A stretch of DNA of 64,000 nucleotides, taken from assembly GCF_037176765.1 (NCBI RefSeq), contig NC_090026.1, forward strand, positions 134,313,252 through 134,377,251, written 5' to 3'. Positions within the stretch are counted from its first letter, which is position 1; every line of letters starts with the position of its first letter. A model generated the notes under the pieces. That model was not told where the DNA came from. It was given only the letters and a program-made list of their open reading frames with translations, and made no database searches. The position numbers and the translations under genes are program-made. The stretch is from Anolis sagrei. Taxonomy: Eukaryota > Chordata > Lepidosauria > Squamata > Anolidae. Shown in pieces: positions 9,662 to 19,190 of this stretch.

Positions 9662-10208
9662 TTAATAATAATAATAATAATAATAATAATCCTTTATTTA
9701 TACCCGACTACCATCTCCCAAAGGACTCGGTGCAGCTTACAAGAGGCCGAGGCCAAGCACATAAGTAAAAACAACAACAATAAACAAATTCATAAACAAA
9801 GCAGTAAACATTAACAAAACACCACGAAGCATTCAAACCTATGGCAGGGCCAAATGTAATTATTAAAATTTTAAAAATATGCTGGGCGTGACCAGGTGAC
9901 ATACGATAGGTGTTTGGAGAGGGGTGGGGCGTGCAGACAATCCCGGATCTCTAGTAAAGTGCATTTAGGGACATATTGCTTGGAGTTTCCTTATTCTGGG
10001 AAGGCACACTGGAACAACCACGTTTTCAGGCTCCTCCTAAAGACTGCCAGCGTTGGGGCATGCCTGATGTCCTTGGGGAGAGAGTTCAAGAGTCGAGGGG
10101 CCACCACCGAGAAGACCCTGTCCCTCGTCCCCACCAATCAAGCTTGCAATGCAGGTGGGATCGTGATCAGGGCTTCTCCAGATGATCGAAGAGATCGTGT
10201 GGGTTCGT
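9662..10208 (-). mobile_element. L2-type LINE 3' end (TAA-tailed), nested
   Basis: On the minus strand it reads the end of an L2-clade ORF2 (VFSVVAPRLLNSLPKDIRHAPTLAVFRRSLKTWLFQCAF) and a 3' UTR ending CCGAGTCCTTTGGGAGATGG and a TAA repeat (9,664-9,692). It sits inside the hAT-type MITE. Confidence 0.7.
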
Positions 10209-10330
10209 AAACAGAAATGCGGTTGTGTGCTTCCAACTCATTTCAGACTTAGCCTGACCCTGAGCGAGGGCTGGGAATATGACCTTGGAGGGCCGTATCC
10301 GTCCCTCGGGCCTTAGTTTGAGGACCCCTG

Positions 10331-10639
10331 GTCTATAGAGACGAGGCAACTCCAAACTAAATAGACTTCAGGTTAGAAAACGACACACTCCCGAACCATC
10401 ACCAAACAACATCAAGGAGGCTTCAGCAGGCGGCTTCCTTCCCGGTCTTTTCCTGTTAAATTAAAGCACTTAATAGCGTCCAAAGATTTATCCATTGAGG
10501 GGTGTGTGTGTGTGTCAGTCAATCTGCCAGAAGCCTCGGATCCTCGGGTGCGGAGGGGCCTCTCTCGCTCTTCCTTCCTTTCCTTCTGCCAGGAAGGCGG
10601 GCACCATTCAATCCCTCTCCACAGATCGTACAACCCTAT
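10331..10639. other. Unassigned interval with short GT repeat
   Basis: No gene seen. It contains a GT run at about 10,503-10,516, which is expanded to roughly twice the length at 34,571-34,602 in the second duplicate. Confidence 0.4.
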
Positions 10640-10832
10640 TTATTTATTTATCTATTTACGACATTTATATGCCCGCCCTTCTTTCTCACCCCGAAGGAGA
10701 CTCAGGGCGGCTTACAAGTAAAAAGGAAATACAATATATTATTGTTATCCTAGCACAATAAAAATATTATATATTACATTGTACTATAACATTATACTGT
10801 AATACTATTAGGAACATTACAATTAATATAAA
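10640..10832 (-). mobile_element. L2-like LINE 3' UTR/tail
   Basis: Reverse complement reads GTAAGCCGCCCTGAGTCTCC then GGGTGAGAAAGAAGGGCGGGCATATAAATG and a TAAATA tail, the usual end of an L2-like squamate LINE, followed by A/T-rich 3' UTR. The CR1 at 10,833 is inserted at its boundary. Confidence 0.55.
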
Positions 10833-11696
10833 ATATAGAATCCTAGAATCAAAGAGTTGGAAGAGACCTCCTGGGCCATCATCCAGTCCAACCCCATTCT
10901 GCCAAGAAGCAGGAATATTGCATTCAAACCACCCCTGACAGATGGCCATCCAGCCTCTGCTTCAAAGCTTCCAAAGAAGGAGCCTCCACCACACTCCCTC
11001 CGGGGCAGAGAGTTCCACTGCTGAACGGCTCTCGCAGTCAGGAAGTTCTTCCTCATGTTCAGATGGAATCTCCTCTCTTGTAGTTTGAAGCCATTGTTCC
11101 GCTTCCTAGTCTCCAAGGAAGCAGAAAGGAAGCTTGCTCCCTTCTCCCTGTGGCTTCCTCTCTCATATTTATCCATGGCCCTCATCATATCTCCTCTCAG
11201 CCTTCTCTTCTTCAGGCTAAACATGCCCAGCTCCTTAAGCCGCTCCTCATAGGGCTTGCTCTCCAGACCTTTTATAATTTTAGTCACTCTCCTCTGGACA
11301 CATTCCAGCTTGTCAATATCTCTCTTGAATTGTGGTGCCCAGAATTGGCCACAATATTCCAGGTGTGGTCTAACCGAAGCCGAATAGAGCATGGGGAGCA
11401 TTACTTCCTTAGATCTAGACACTAGGCTCCTATTGATGCAGGCCAAAATCCCATTGGCTTTTTTTGCCGCCACATCACATTCCTGGCTCATGTTTAACTT
11501 GTTGTCCACGAGGACTCCAAGATCTTTTTCACACGTACTGCTCTCGAGCCAGGCATCGTCCCCCATTCTGTATCTTTGCATTTCATTTTTTCTGCCAAAG
11601 TGGAGTATCTTGCATTTGTCACTGTTGAACTTCATTTTGTTAGTTTTGGCCCATCTCTCTAATCTGTCAAGATCGTTTTGAATTCTGCTCCTATAT
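10833..11696 (-). mobile_element. CR1 LINE, 5'-truncated, present only in duplicate A
   Basis: Minus-strand frame 10,823-11,710 is open for 295 codons: NDLDRLERWAKTNKMKFNSDKCKILHFGRKNEMQRYRMGDDAWLESSTCEKDLGVLVDNKLNMSQECD and onward to [31 protein letters not shown]. The 3' end carries the CR1 TTCTAGGATTCTA-type terminal repeats (left end here). The paralogous site in B (about 34,920) lacks it: ...AAAATATATTGG... in B corresponds to AAAATATA, CR1, TATATTG in A, giving a TATA duplication of 4 bp. Confidence 0.9.
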
Positions 11697-13310
11697 TGTC
11701 TGATACCCAAACAGAGGATGGGCTAGAGAGGTCTCTGCCTTGATCCTTTCACTATTGCCTGCTACTTCCCAGCGGATGTCAGGTGGTGCAATGTCAGCTA
11801 AGCAGTGTAGTTTCTCCAGTGGTGTAGGGCGCAGACACCCTGTGATAATGCGGCATGTCTCATTAAGAGCCACACCCACTGTTTTAGCATGGTGAGATGT
11901 ATTCTACACTGGGCATGCATACTCATCAGCAGAGTAGCCTAGCACAAGGGCAGATGTCTTCACTGTGTCTGGTTGTGATCCCCAGGTTGTGCCACTCAGC
12001 TTTCATATGATATTGTTTCTGTTGTTGTTCATTCGTTCAGTTGTCTCCGACTCTTCGTGACCTCATGGACCAGCCCACGACAAAGTTCCCTGTCGGCCGT
12101 CACCACTCCCAGCTCCTTCAAGGTCAATCCAGTCACTTCAGGGATGCCATCCATCCATCTTGCCCTTGGTCAGCCCCTCTTCCCTTTTCCTTCCACTTTC
12201 CCCAGCATAATTGTCTTCTCTAAGCTTTGCTGTCTCCTCATGATATGGACAAAGGACTTCTACTTTGTCTCTAATATCCTTCCCTTCAATGAGCAGAAGT
12301 ATGGACTGGTTGGATCTTCTCGCTGTCCAAGGCACTCTCAGAAATTTCCTCCAACACCAAAATGTGTTTCTAGCACCCACTTTTTGCTTGATATTCAGGC
12401 AGTGCTTCTTGTAGTGCTTCATGGTCCAGAGTGACTCCAGGTATTTGGGTGCGCTGCCATGCTCCAGTGGGATTCCTTCCCAGGTAGTCCTCAGAGCTCG
12501 GGATGCGTGTCTGTTCTTAAGGTGAAAGGAACATGTCTGCGTTTTAGATGGATTAGGGATCAGCTGGTTTTCCCTGTAATAGGCAGTAAGAGCGCCTAAA
12601 GCTTCGGAGAGCTTCTGTGCATCTCAAAGCTCCCTGCTTAAGCAGTGATGGCACGATCATCAGCATAGATGAAACTATCTGTCCCTTCTGGCAGTGGCTG
12701 GTCATTTGTGTAGATGTTGAACATGGATGGAGCAAGCACACTTCCGTGAGGCAGGCCGTTCTTCTGTTTCCGCCATCTACTTCTCTGGCCCTGGAACTCA
12801 ACAAAGAAGCTCCTGTTCTGTAGCAGGTTTCCTATGAAGCGGGTGAGTTGGTCGTCCTTTGTGATATTATACATTTTTCTCAGGAGGAGGCAGTGGTGGT
12901 TCACAGTCTCATAGGCTGCTGACAGGTCTATGAAGACAGCTCCTGTGATCTGCTGCTTTTCAAAGCCATCTTCTATGTGCTGAGTCAGGTTCAGCACTTG
13001 CGATGTGCAGCTTTTGCCTTTCCTGTAGCCAGCTTGCTGTGGGATCAGACAGGGGTCTATTTTTTCCATAATTCTATGCAGAATAAGTCTCTCCAGAACT
13101 TTGTAGAGGTGGCACAACAACAGGGAGATTGGTCTGTAGCTTTTTGGGTCGTTACGGTCTTTGCCTGGCTTCAAGATGGCGATGACTCTGGCTTTCCTCC
13201 AGATTTTGGGGATCTGACAGGATGCAGAGCAGTTGTTCATCAGCTCCAGCAGCCAGCGCCTTGCTTTTGGGCCAAAGTTCTTGACTTGTTCCATCCGTAG
13301 ATCATCCAGG
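11697..13310 (-). mobile_element. Jockey-like non-LTR retrotransposon RT fragment
   Basis: A minus-strand frame at 12,638-13,441 covers much of a reverse transcriptase: KARVIAILKPGKDRNDPKSYRPISLL, motif A FIDLSAAYETVNHHCLL, motif B NGLPHGSVLAPSMFNIY and motif C FIYADDRAIT. Further downstream (to the left) come ALNETCRIITGCLRPTPLEKLHCLADIAPPDIRWEV. A 344-bp Bov-B is nested at 12,021-12,364. I place it in the jockey superfamily but cannot name the clade. The copy in the second duplicate is at 34,925-36,536. Dead copy with frame breaks. Confidence 0.75.
12021..12364 (-). mobile_element. Bov-B (RTE) LINE 3' fragment, nested
   Basis: Reverse complement encodes FWCWRKFLRVPWTARRSNQSIL and ends in the Bov-B terminus GACTGAACGAATGAACAACAAC. 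The flanks TGTTTCT at 12,014-12,020 and 12,365-12,371 are a 7-bp target duplication. The same insertion is in B (35,236-35,579), so it predates the large duplication. Confidence 0.9.
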
Positions 13311-13383
13311 CCATCCCTCCCTCCCTCCTTCCTTCCTTCCTTCCTTCCTTCCTTCCTTTCTTCCTTCCTTCCTTCCTTCCTTC
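13311..13383. repeat. (TTCC)n microsatellite
   Basis: About 70 bases of CCTT repeat with a CCTTTCTTCC interruption. It produces an artificial RKEGRKEGRKEG reading frame on the minus strand. The B copy (36,537-36,606) is a purer tract. Confidence 0.95.
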
Positions 13384-13604
13384 TGTTTGTTGAGTCACCT
13401 TTGAACCACAGAAAGTTTTTGTTTCTGTAACGTTCACTCAAAGCATCTGAATTCTTCCTTTGTTTTCATGAATCTGTGACTGCTTTGGCTGGTTTCCGTG
13501 TATGTCCTTGAGATACTTTATGCCTCTGTGTCTTGGATAATGTTGGAGGTAAAGGGGGTTTGGGGCTTCGTGTTTAACCTGTTGCTTCTCCTTTCTTGAG
13601 CAGG

Positions 13605-13765
13605 GCCTCATCCAGCCTCTGTTTAAAAGCCTCCAAAGAATCCTCCACTACACTTTGATGCAGAGAGTTCCAGTGCTGAACAACTCTTCTTCCTAATGTT
13701 GAGATGGAATCTCCTTTCCTGTAATTTGACCCCATTGCTGCGAGTAATCAGAAAGAGGAAAACAA
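13605..13765 (-). mobile_element. Old CR1 remnant just upstream of the zinc-finger exon
   Basis: It matches, in degraded form, the minus strand of the CR1 end (CATCCAGCCTCTGTTTAAAAGCCTCC, then CAGAGAGTTCCA-TGCTGAACAACTCTTCTTCCTAATGTT-AGATGGAATCTCC). A strong splice-acceptor-like sequence, TTGCTTCTCCTTTCTTGAGCAG, ends at 13,603 immediately before it. In B the same layout occurs at 36,826-36,985. Confidence 0.6.
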
Positions 13766-13813
13766 AGGTGTCAGGTGTCCATATTAGAATTAAATGTGTA
13801 TGACACTGTCAAC

Positions 13814-15151
13814 ATGGAGGAGAAAGCCTATACATGTATTAAATGTGGAAAGAGCTTTGCTCGGAATCAAAATCTACGTTTACATCAAAGGACTCACATT
13901 GGGGAGAAACCCTATAACTGCCTGGAGTGTGGAAAGAGCTTCAGTCTGAGTGGACACTTACGTTCACATCAAAGGACTCACACTGGGGAGAAACCCTATA
14001 ACTGCCTGGAGTGTGGGAAGAGCTTTGCTCGGAGTGGAGCCCTTCGTTCACATCAAAGGATTCACACTGGAGAAAAACCCTTTAAATGCCTGGAGTGTGG
14101 ACAGAGCTTCACTGAGGGAGGAAATCTACGTAGACATCAAAGAACTCACACTGGGGAGAAACCCTATACATGCCTGGAATGTGGACAGAGCTTTGTTCAT
14201 AGTGCAAGTCTAATTTTACATGAAAGGATTCACACTGGGGAGAAACCCTACAAATGCTGGGAGTGTGGACAGAGCTTCACTCATAGTACAGACCTAAAAA
14301 GACATCAAAGGACGCACACTGGGGAGAAACCCTATAAATGCCTGGAGTGTGGACAAAGCTTCATTCGTAGTTCACGTCTACGATCACATCAAAGGACTCA
14401 CACTGGGGAGAAACCCTATAAATGCCAGGAGTGTGGACAGAGCTTCGCTGAAAGTGGAAGTCTAGGTGTTCATCAAAGGATTCACACTGGGCAAAAACTC
14501 TATAAATGCCTAGAGTGTGGACAGAGCTTCACTTATAGATCACGTCTACATAAACATCAAAGGACTCACACTGCTCCCCAGTGTGGACAGAGCTTCACTT
14601 ATAGATCACGTCTACAATCACATAAAAGGACACACACTGGAGAGAAGCCCTATAAATGCCTGGAGTGTGGACAGAGCTTCACTCAGAGTGCAAATCTACG
14701 TGTCCATCAAAGGACTCACACTGGGGAGAAACCCTATAAATGCCTGGAGTGTGGACAGAGCTTCACTCAGAGTGGAAGTCTACATAAACATCAAAGGACT
14801 CACACTGGGGAGAAGCCCTATAAATGCCTAGAGTGTGGACAGAGCTTCACTCGGAAGGGAAATCTACATTCACATCAAAAGATTCACACTGGGGAGAAAC
14901 CCTATAAATGCCTAGAGTGTGGACAGAGCTTCACTTATAGATCAAGTCTACGATCACATCAAAGGACTCACACTGGGGAGAAGCCCTATAAATGCCTGGA
15001 GTGTGGACAGAGCTTCACTCAGAGTGGAAGTCTACATAAACATCAAAGGACTCACACTGGGGAGAAGCCTTATAAATGCCTAGAGTGTGGACAGAGCTTC
15101 ACTCAGAGTGGAAGTCTACATAAACATCAAAGGACTCACACTGGGGAGTAA
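13814..15151 (+). CDS. C2H2 zinc-finger protein, terminal exon (copy A; 16 finger units)
   Basis: The exon encodes a run of C2H2 fingers with TGEKPYK linkers, a nuclear sequence-specific DNA-binding array of the kind usually found in the last exon of vertebrate zinc-finger genes. I count 16 units. Unit 10 is defective: a 6-residue deletion (HTAPQCGQSF) removes its linker and first cysteine. I chose the ATG at 13,814 (MEEKAYTC, AACATGG context) because the frame upstream is not conserved with copy B (2-bp indel near 13,766); a spliced start after the acceptor ending at 13,603 would make the preceding bases 5' UTR. The open frame itself extends up to 13,748. No KRAB, SCAN or BTB exon is visible. 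The stop replaces a lysine codon in a linker (GE-stop), and decayed finger sequence continues beyond it. Paralogue: 37,034-38,473. Confidence 0.8.
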   Translation: MEEKAYTCIKCGKSFARNQNLRLHQRTHIGEKPYNCLECGKSFSLSGHLRSHQRTHTGEKPYNCLECGKSFARSGALRSHQRIHTGEKPFKCLECGQSFTEGGNLRRHQRTHTGEKPYTCLECGQSFVHSASLILHERIHTGEKPYKCWECGQSFTHSTDLKRHQRTHTGEKPYKCLECGQSFIRSSRLRSHQRTHTGEKPYKCQECGQSFAESGSLGVHQRIHTGQKLYKCLECGQSFTYRSRLHKHQRTHTAPQCGQSFTYRSRLQSHKRTHTGEKPYKCLECGQSFTQSANLRVHQRTHTGEKPYKCLECGQSFTQSGSLHKHQRTHTGEKPYKCLECGQSFTRKGNLHSHQKIHTGEKPYKCLECGQSFTYRSSLRSHQRTHTGEKPYKCLECGQSFTQSGSLHKHQRTHTGEKPYKCLECGQSFTQSGSLHKHQRTHTGE

Positions 15152-15169
15152 CCCTACAAGTGCCTGGAG

Positions 15170-15274
15170 CGGTCGTTCTCAACTTGTGGGTCCCCGGATG
15201 TTTTGGCCTTACTCCCAGAAGTCCTTTCAGATGTAGGCCAAAACACCTGGGCACCCACAGGTTGAGAATCACTG
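15170..15274. mobile_element. Short hAT-type MITE in the decayed finger after the ZNF stop
   Basis: Ends GTCGTTCTCAAC and GTTGAGAATCACTG are the CAGTGGTTCTCAAC-type hAT termini. Flanks GCCTGGAG and GTCCTGAG look like a worn 8-bp target duplication. Beyond it the sequence resumes as finger code (GAGTGTGGACATAGCTTCTC) that soon meets a stop. The insertion is shared with B (38,492-38,598). Confidence 0.75.
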
Positions 15275-15282
15275 GTCCTGAG

Positions 15283-15654
15283 TGTGGACATAGCTTCTCA
15301 CAGAGTTCATATCTACATTGACATAGAATTCACACTGGAGGGAGTGGTGATAATTGAGATCAGAAAGTCTTTCTAACAAGTACAAAAGCAACACTTGAGG
15401 CTTGTGGAAGTGACTAATTGTTGGGAGGAGAAAGCCGCCTTGAGTCACTTTCATGTTCGAGAAAGGCAAGATAGAAATATCGTAAATAAATACATTTGTT
15501 TGTTAGTTAGTTCTCTTTGTGTGTCTATGTCGGTGTCTGTTTCATTGGCTTGTTTGTTTCTAATTTAGTATTGGACTTTATGTATTAGTTCGTTTGCTGT
15601 GTAGTTCAAGCATTCTATACAATTTCTGCTTTTTTTGAATTGTTGTTTTTGATG
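15283..15654. other. Decayed finger sequence and old LINE tail
   Basis: The first 60 bases are a dead zinc finger (SFSQSSYLH then stop). From about 15,430, GCCGCCTTGAGTCACTTTC and GGCAAGATAGAAATATCGTAAATAAAT resemble the tail of an old L2-like LINE, with an AATAAA near 15,484 that could serve as a poly(A) signal. Relative to B, about 390 bp are missing near 15,391. Confidence 0.45.
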
Positions 15655-15820
15655 TCATCTGGGATTTATAGTTCACCTACAATTAAAAAGCATTCTGAAC
15701 TCCACCAACTATGGAATTGAATCAAACTTGGTACACAGAACTCCCATGACCATCTGGGAGTTCTGGAGGGGTTTGGTGGGCATTGACCTTGAGTTTGGGA
15801 GTTGTAGTTCACCTACGTCC
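15655..15820. mobile_element. hAT-like non-autonomous element fragment
   Basis: GGGATTTATAGTTCACCTAC, then CTTGGTACACAGAACTCCCATGACC and TTGACCTTGAGTTTGGGAGTTGTAG, the same family as 39,355-39,830 and 49,560-50,295. Relative to B about 370 bp are missing at the right end. Confidence 0.6.
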
Positions 15821-16490
15821 TGGCTAACGTGGTCCAAGTGTGGACTCTTTCTGTAACCATAAAGCATTGAACCAATAAACTGCAACCGTTCAGCGGATAC
15901 TGCCTGTTCAGTAAATAAACCTCTTTCCCTGTTTGAATAACAAAACGTTTCCGTGTGCCTCACACACGTTCCGTGCATTACAGGAGAGAGCCTGTTGAAG
16001 TCAATTAAGTGGTGGCAGCGCTCGTGTATAAACATTATTAAAGACAAAGGGGCCAGCGCCCTCCCCATTTTGGGACCCCTGTAATGGTGGGATCCCCCAA
16101 GCTGCCAGGTCAGTCTTCCCTTGCTCGTCATAGGCTCCCTTTTGTATTTTTAGGATCTCTGTATACATTGGCCGTTTCCTCTGCCCCATTCTCTTCTTTG
16201 GGCGGCTTCCAAGGGCGAGACCCATAATGGAGTTTTTTGGTAGAATTTCGATTTGTAGCTTTCCCATATCTTGAGTAGGGACAATCGTAGAAAATGATTC
16301 CCAGTTTTTTTCTATTTTCTTTTTGTCGTACCACATGTACGCATGCCTTCCCCTTCTTAGGTCGAATCCCTCAAGTGACAGATTCTTATTATTGCTTTGG
16401 TTGGACCAATCTTTTATCCAGATGAGACCGCAAGCTTCATTGTACAACCTTTGTTGGGGAGTCCGCGTCTGGGTGCTCACCTCCATGGCC
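15821..16490. mobile_element. LTR-type retroelement fossil (copy 2 of 3)
   Basis: Same composite as 1-590: AATAAA followed by a GTGGTGGCAGCGC site and coding remnants, joined to CR1 at 16,490. Broken fossil of uncertain family. Its extra left part shows about 80 bases of LTR-like sequence before the poly(A) signal. Confidence 0.4.
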
Positions 16491-16765
16491 TCATTGCGCC
16501 CTAGTCTCCAGGGCAGCAGAAAGGAAGCTTGCCCCCTCCTCCTCCCTGTGACTTCCCCTCACATATTTATACATGGCCCTCATCCTGTCTCCTCTCAGCC
16601 TTCTCTTCTGCAGGCTAAACATGCCCAGCTCTTCAAGCCGCTCCTCATAGGGATTGTTCTCCAGACCCTTGGTCCTTTGAGTCGTCCTCCTCTGGACACA
16701 TTCCAGCGTAGGGTCAACATCTCTCTTCGTTTGTGGTGCCTAGAATTGGACACAATATTCCAGGT
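16491..16765 (-). mobile_element. CR1 LINE fragment
   Basis: Reverse complement contains the CR1 segment from the WCPEFDTIF-type region (TGTCCAATTCTAGGCACCAC) to SHREEGAS-type codons. It is joined to the LTR fossil on the left exactly as at 590 and interrupted on the right at 16,765. A further short CR1 piece is at about 17,006-17,042. Confidence 0.75.
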
Positions 16766-19190
16766 GTGATGAATGTGATGAATGACTTTTCAATGACTTT
16801 GAAGCCTAAGTTCTTTTTATTGCAATTTCCAGTGTGGGAGGGTATATCAGATCACAGAAAAACATTTAGACAAAGAATGACATTGGACAGACAGACAGAC
16901 AGATCCTATGCAACTACATTGGATTTACAATTACATTGGTTAACAAACATACAAAGGGGAACTACATTTTCTCTCACCATTCACACACATGTACACACAT
17001 GCATGGGGAGCATGACTTCTCTGGATCTAGGCACTAGGCTCAATATTCACACACATGTGCACACATTCATCCACATGCGTCCAAATACTACCATATCCTT
17101 TTCTCCCTCCTTGGAGAAGCACCTGTTAGGCCAGACCCTGCTTTCGTGTATCCTGCAAAATGCATAGTTCCAAAACTTCCATAACGCCAAAAATTCAAAC
17201 CATTTAAGTGCCGAAACCTCTTCCCTAAGAACAGTGCCAAGGACCAGATCTCTGTTTTCCATACAGCAGAATCCGAGTCCCTGCACATAATCCAAGACTC
17301 CAAAAGCGCACTTCTTCTTCCTCTTCCCTTGAGAAAGAAGCCCCAAAGGGACCAGACGGCTCCCCGTGAAGATCTGCCACTCTCCGAATACACCACCTCT
17401 CTCTCTCTCTCTCCTTCCCGTGGAGCAGAGCATGGCGGGTGAACCAGACTCCTCAGGTCGGTCACACTTTGAGCCCAATTAGACTTTTATAGGAATATTC
17501 TGCTGATGCCATCCCAAAGTTGTAAATGAATGATAGATGTCTTCCATCCTGGATCCACCTCAGTTTCCTGGCCAGATGTTGACTTCTTGATTGGTGTTGA
17601 CAAACACAAGGCTTGTGTTGACTTCCTTCTTAACATAAGGAATGTTGCAAACATTTCCTTTATCACTCTCCCAGTTCGTATCACAGCTTCTCGTGAGCAA
17701 ATCTAGCACGCAGGGGGACTCCTGTTCAACACCACAGCCTTTGACCTGTGGGGTTCCACAGGGCTCTATATTGTCCCCCATGTTGTTTAATATCTACATG
17801 AAGCCGCTGGGGGAGATCATCCGGAGTTTCGGGGTGCGGTGTCACCTGTACGCAGATGACGTCCAACTCTGTCACTCCTTCCCACCTGCTACTAAGGAGG
17901 CCGTCGAAGTCCTGAACCGGTGCCTGGCCGCTGTAATGGTCTGGATGAGGGCGAACAAACTGAAACTAAATCCAGACAAGACAGAGGTCCTCCTGGTCAG
18001 TCGCAAGGCCGAGCAGGGTATAGGGTTACAGCCTGTGCTGGACGGGGTCGCACTCCCCTTGAAGGCGCAGGTTCGCAGCTTGGGTGTGACCCTGGATTCA
18101 TCGCTGAGCCTGGACCCCCAGGTTTCAGCGGTGACCAGGGGAGCATTTGCACAGCTTAGGCTCGTGCGCCAGCTGCGCCCGTACCTCGGGAAGTCTGACT
18201 TGGCCACGGTGGTACACGCTCTGGTCACATCCCACCTTGACTACTGCAACGCTCTCTACGTGGGGCTGCCCTTGAAGACGGCCCGGAAGCTTCAGCTAGT
18301 CCAGCGTGCGGCAGCCATGCTACTAACAGGAGCGGGACGCAGGGAGCATACAACGCCCTTGTTGTTCCAGCTCCACTGGCTGCCGATCTGCTACCGGGCC
18401 CAATTTAAGGTGCTGGTGTTATCCTACAAAGCCCTAAACGGTTCCGGCCCAAAATACCTTTCGGACCGCATCTCGGCCTATGAGCTCACGAGGGCCTTGA
18501 GATCGTCTGGGGAGGCCCTTCTCTCGATCCCGCCTGCTTCACAGGCACGTCTGGCGGGGACGAGAGAGAGGGCCTTCTCGGTGGTGGCCCCCCGGCTGTG
18601 GAACACCCTCCCTGTTGACATCAGACAGGCGCCCTCCCTTATGTCGTTTCGTAAGAGCCTAAAGACATGGCTATTTGAGAAGGCATTTAACTGAGTGTAC
18701 ATCATCTGGTAATGACAACTGGAACGGAATATGGATTACGAGTTTGGTTATGATTCTACGATAAGACGGAGCGGATTATTTTAATGTAATTATATTAGTG
18801 TGTATTAGTGATATGTTGATTTTTCGTCGTGCTTTATTGTAAACTGTCTTTTATATGTTGTACACCGCCGTGAGTCGCCCTAGGGCTGAGAACGGCGGTC
18901 AACAAATGCAGCAAATAAATAAATAAATAAATAAATAGTCCTTGCCGGCCTTAATATTATACTGGTGTTTCCAACATTATTAACTCCAGCCACACATCCT
19001 TCCATTCTTCCATTCATTCCCACACATCATATTAAATTCATATTTGCCAAATCTGCACATTTTCACAATTACAATGATAAATAACCATATCATCATCATT
19101 ACAATTGAATGAACCATTATCCCCCGCAAACTTTGAAAACACTTCAAAGCGAAGGACTAAGGCTGGAAAAGGGTTTTTTTTTTTGGAAGA
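16766..19190 (-). mobile_element. LTR-like fossil, split by an L2 insertion
   Basis: On the minus strand a TATAAAAG box (near 17,490) precedes, about 0.7 kb later, an AATAAA (near 16,820), the order of an LTR read leftwards. There is no intact coding region. A 1.2-kb L2 lies at 17,719-18,938. The uninterrupted relative is at 40,834-42,115. Family and outer limits are uncertain. Confidence 0.3.
17719..18938 (+). mobile_element. L2-clade LINE, 5'-truncated, present only in duplicate A
   Basis: Open from the RT palm to the natural stop (18,694): motif B TCGVPQGSILSPMLFNIY, motif C HLYADDVQL, thumb region LKLNPDKTEVLLVSR, then LDYCNALYVGLPLKTARKLQLVQRAAA and the C-terminus RAFSVVAPRLWNTLPVDIRQAPSLMSFRKSLKTWLFEKAFN. 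The 3' UTR ends in AAATA repeats. B (about 41,760) has the unfilled site. The sequence is very close to the L2 at 23,620-27,410. No frame break in the retained part, so it is a fairly young insertion. Confidence 0.9.

Larger units (their letters stand above)
9128..10330. mobile_element. hAT-type MITE enlarged by a palindrome and an L2 insertion
   Basis: Left end CAGCGGTCATCAAACTTTG and right end AGTTTGAGGACCCCTG are the same termini as the 318-bp MITE at 3,541. The flanks GTCTATAGAC and GTCTATAGAG suggest an 8-bp target duplication with slight end shift. It contains a 149-bp palindrome (9,422-9,570) and a minus-strand L2-type 3' end (9,662-10,208). The equivalent at 33,200-34,399 is almost identical, much more so than the flanking sequence. 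Confidence 0.7.

Noticed and set aside
11055-11681. Plus-strand ORFs over CR1 copies (recurring MFRWNLLSCSLKPLF peptides)
   Set aside because: They are antisense shadows of the CR1 reverse transcriptase and recur wherever CR1 occurs.
13240-13441. RKEGRKEGRKEG-rich peptide on the minus strand
   Set aside because: It is a translation of the (TTCC)n microsatellite fused to LINE code, not a protein domain.
13814-15151. 84-bp periodic direct repeats resembling a CRISPR-type array
   Set aside because: The 84-bp period is the C2H2 finger codon repeat with a continuous reading frame.
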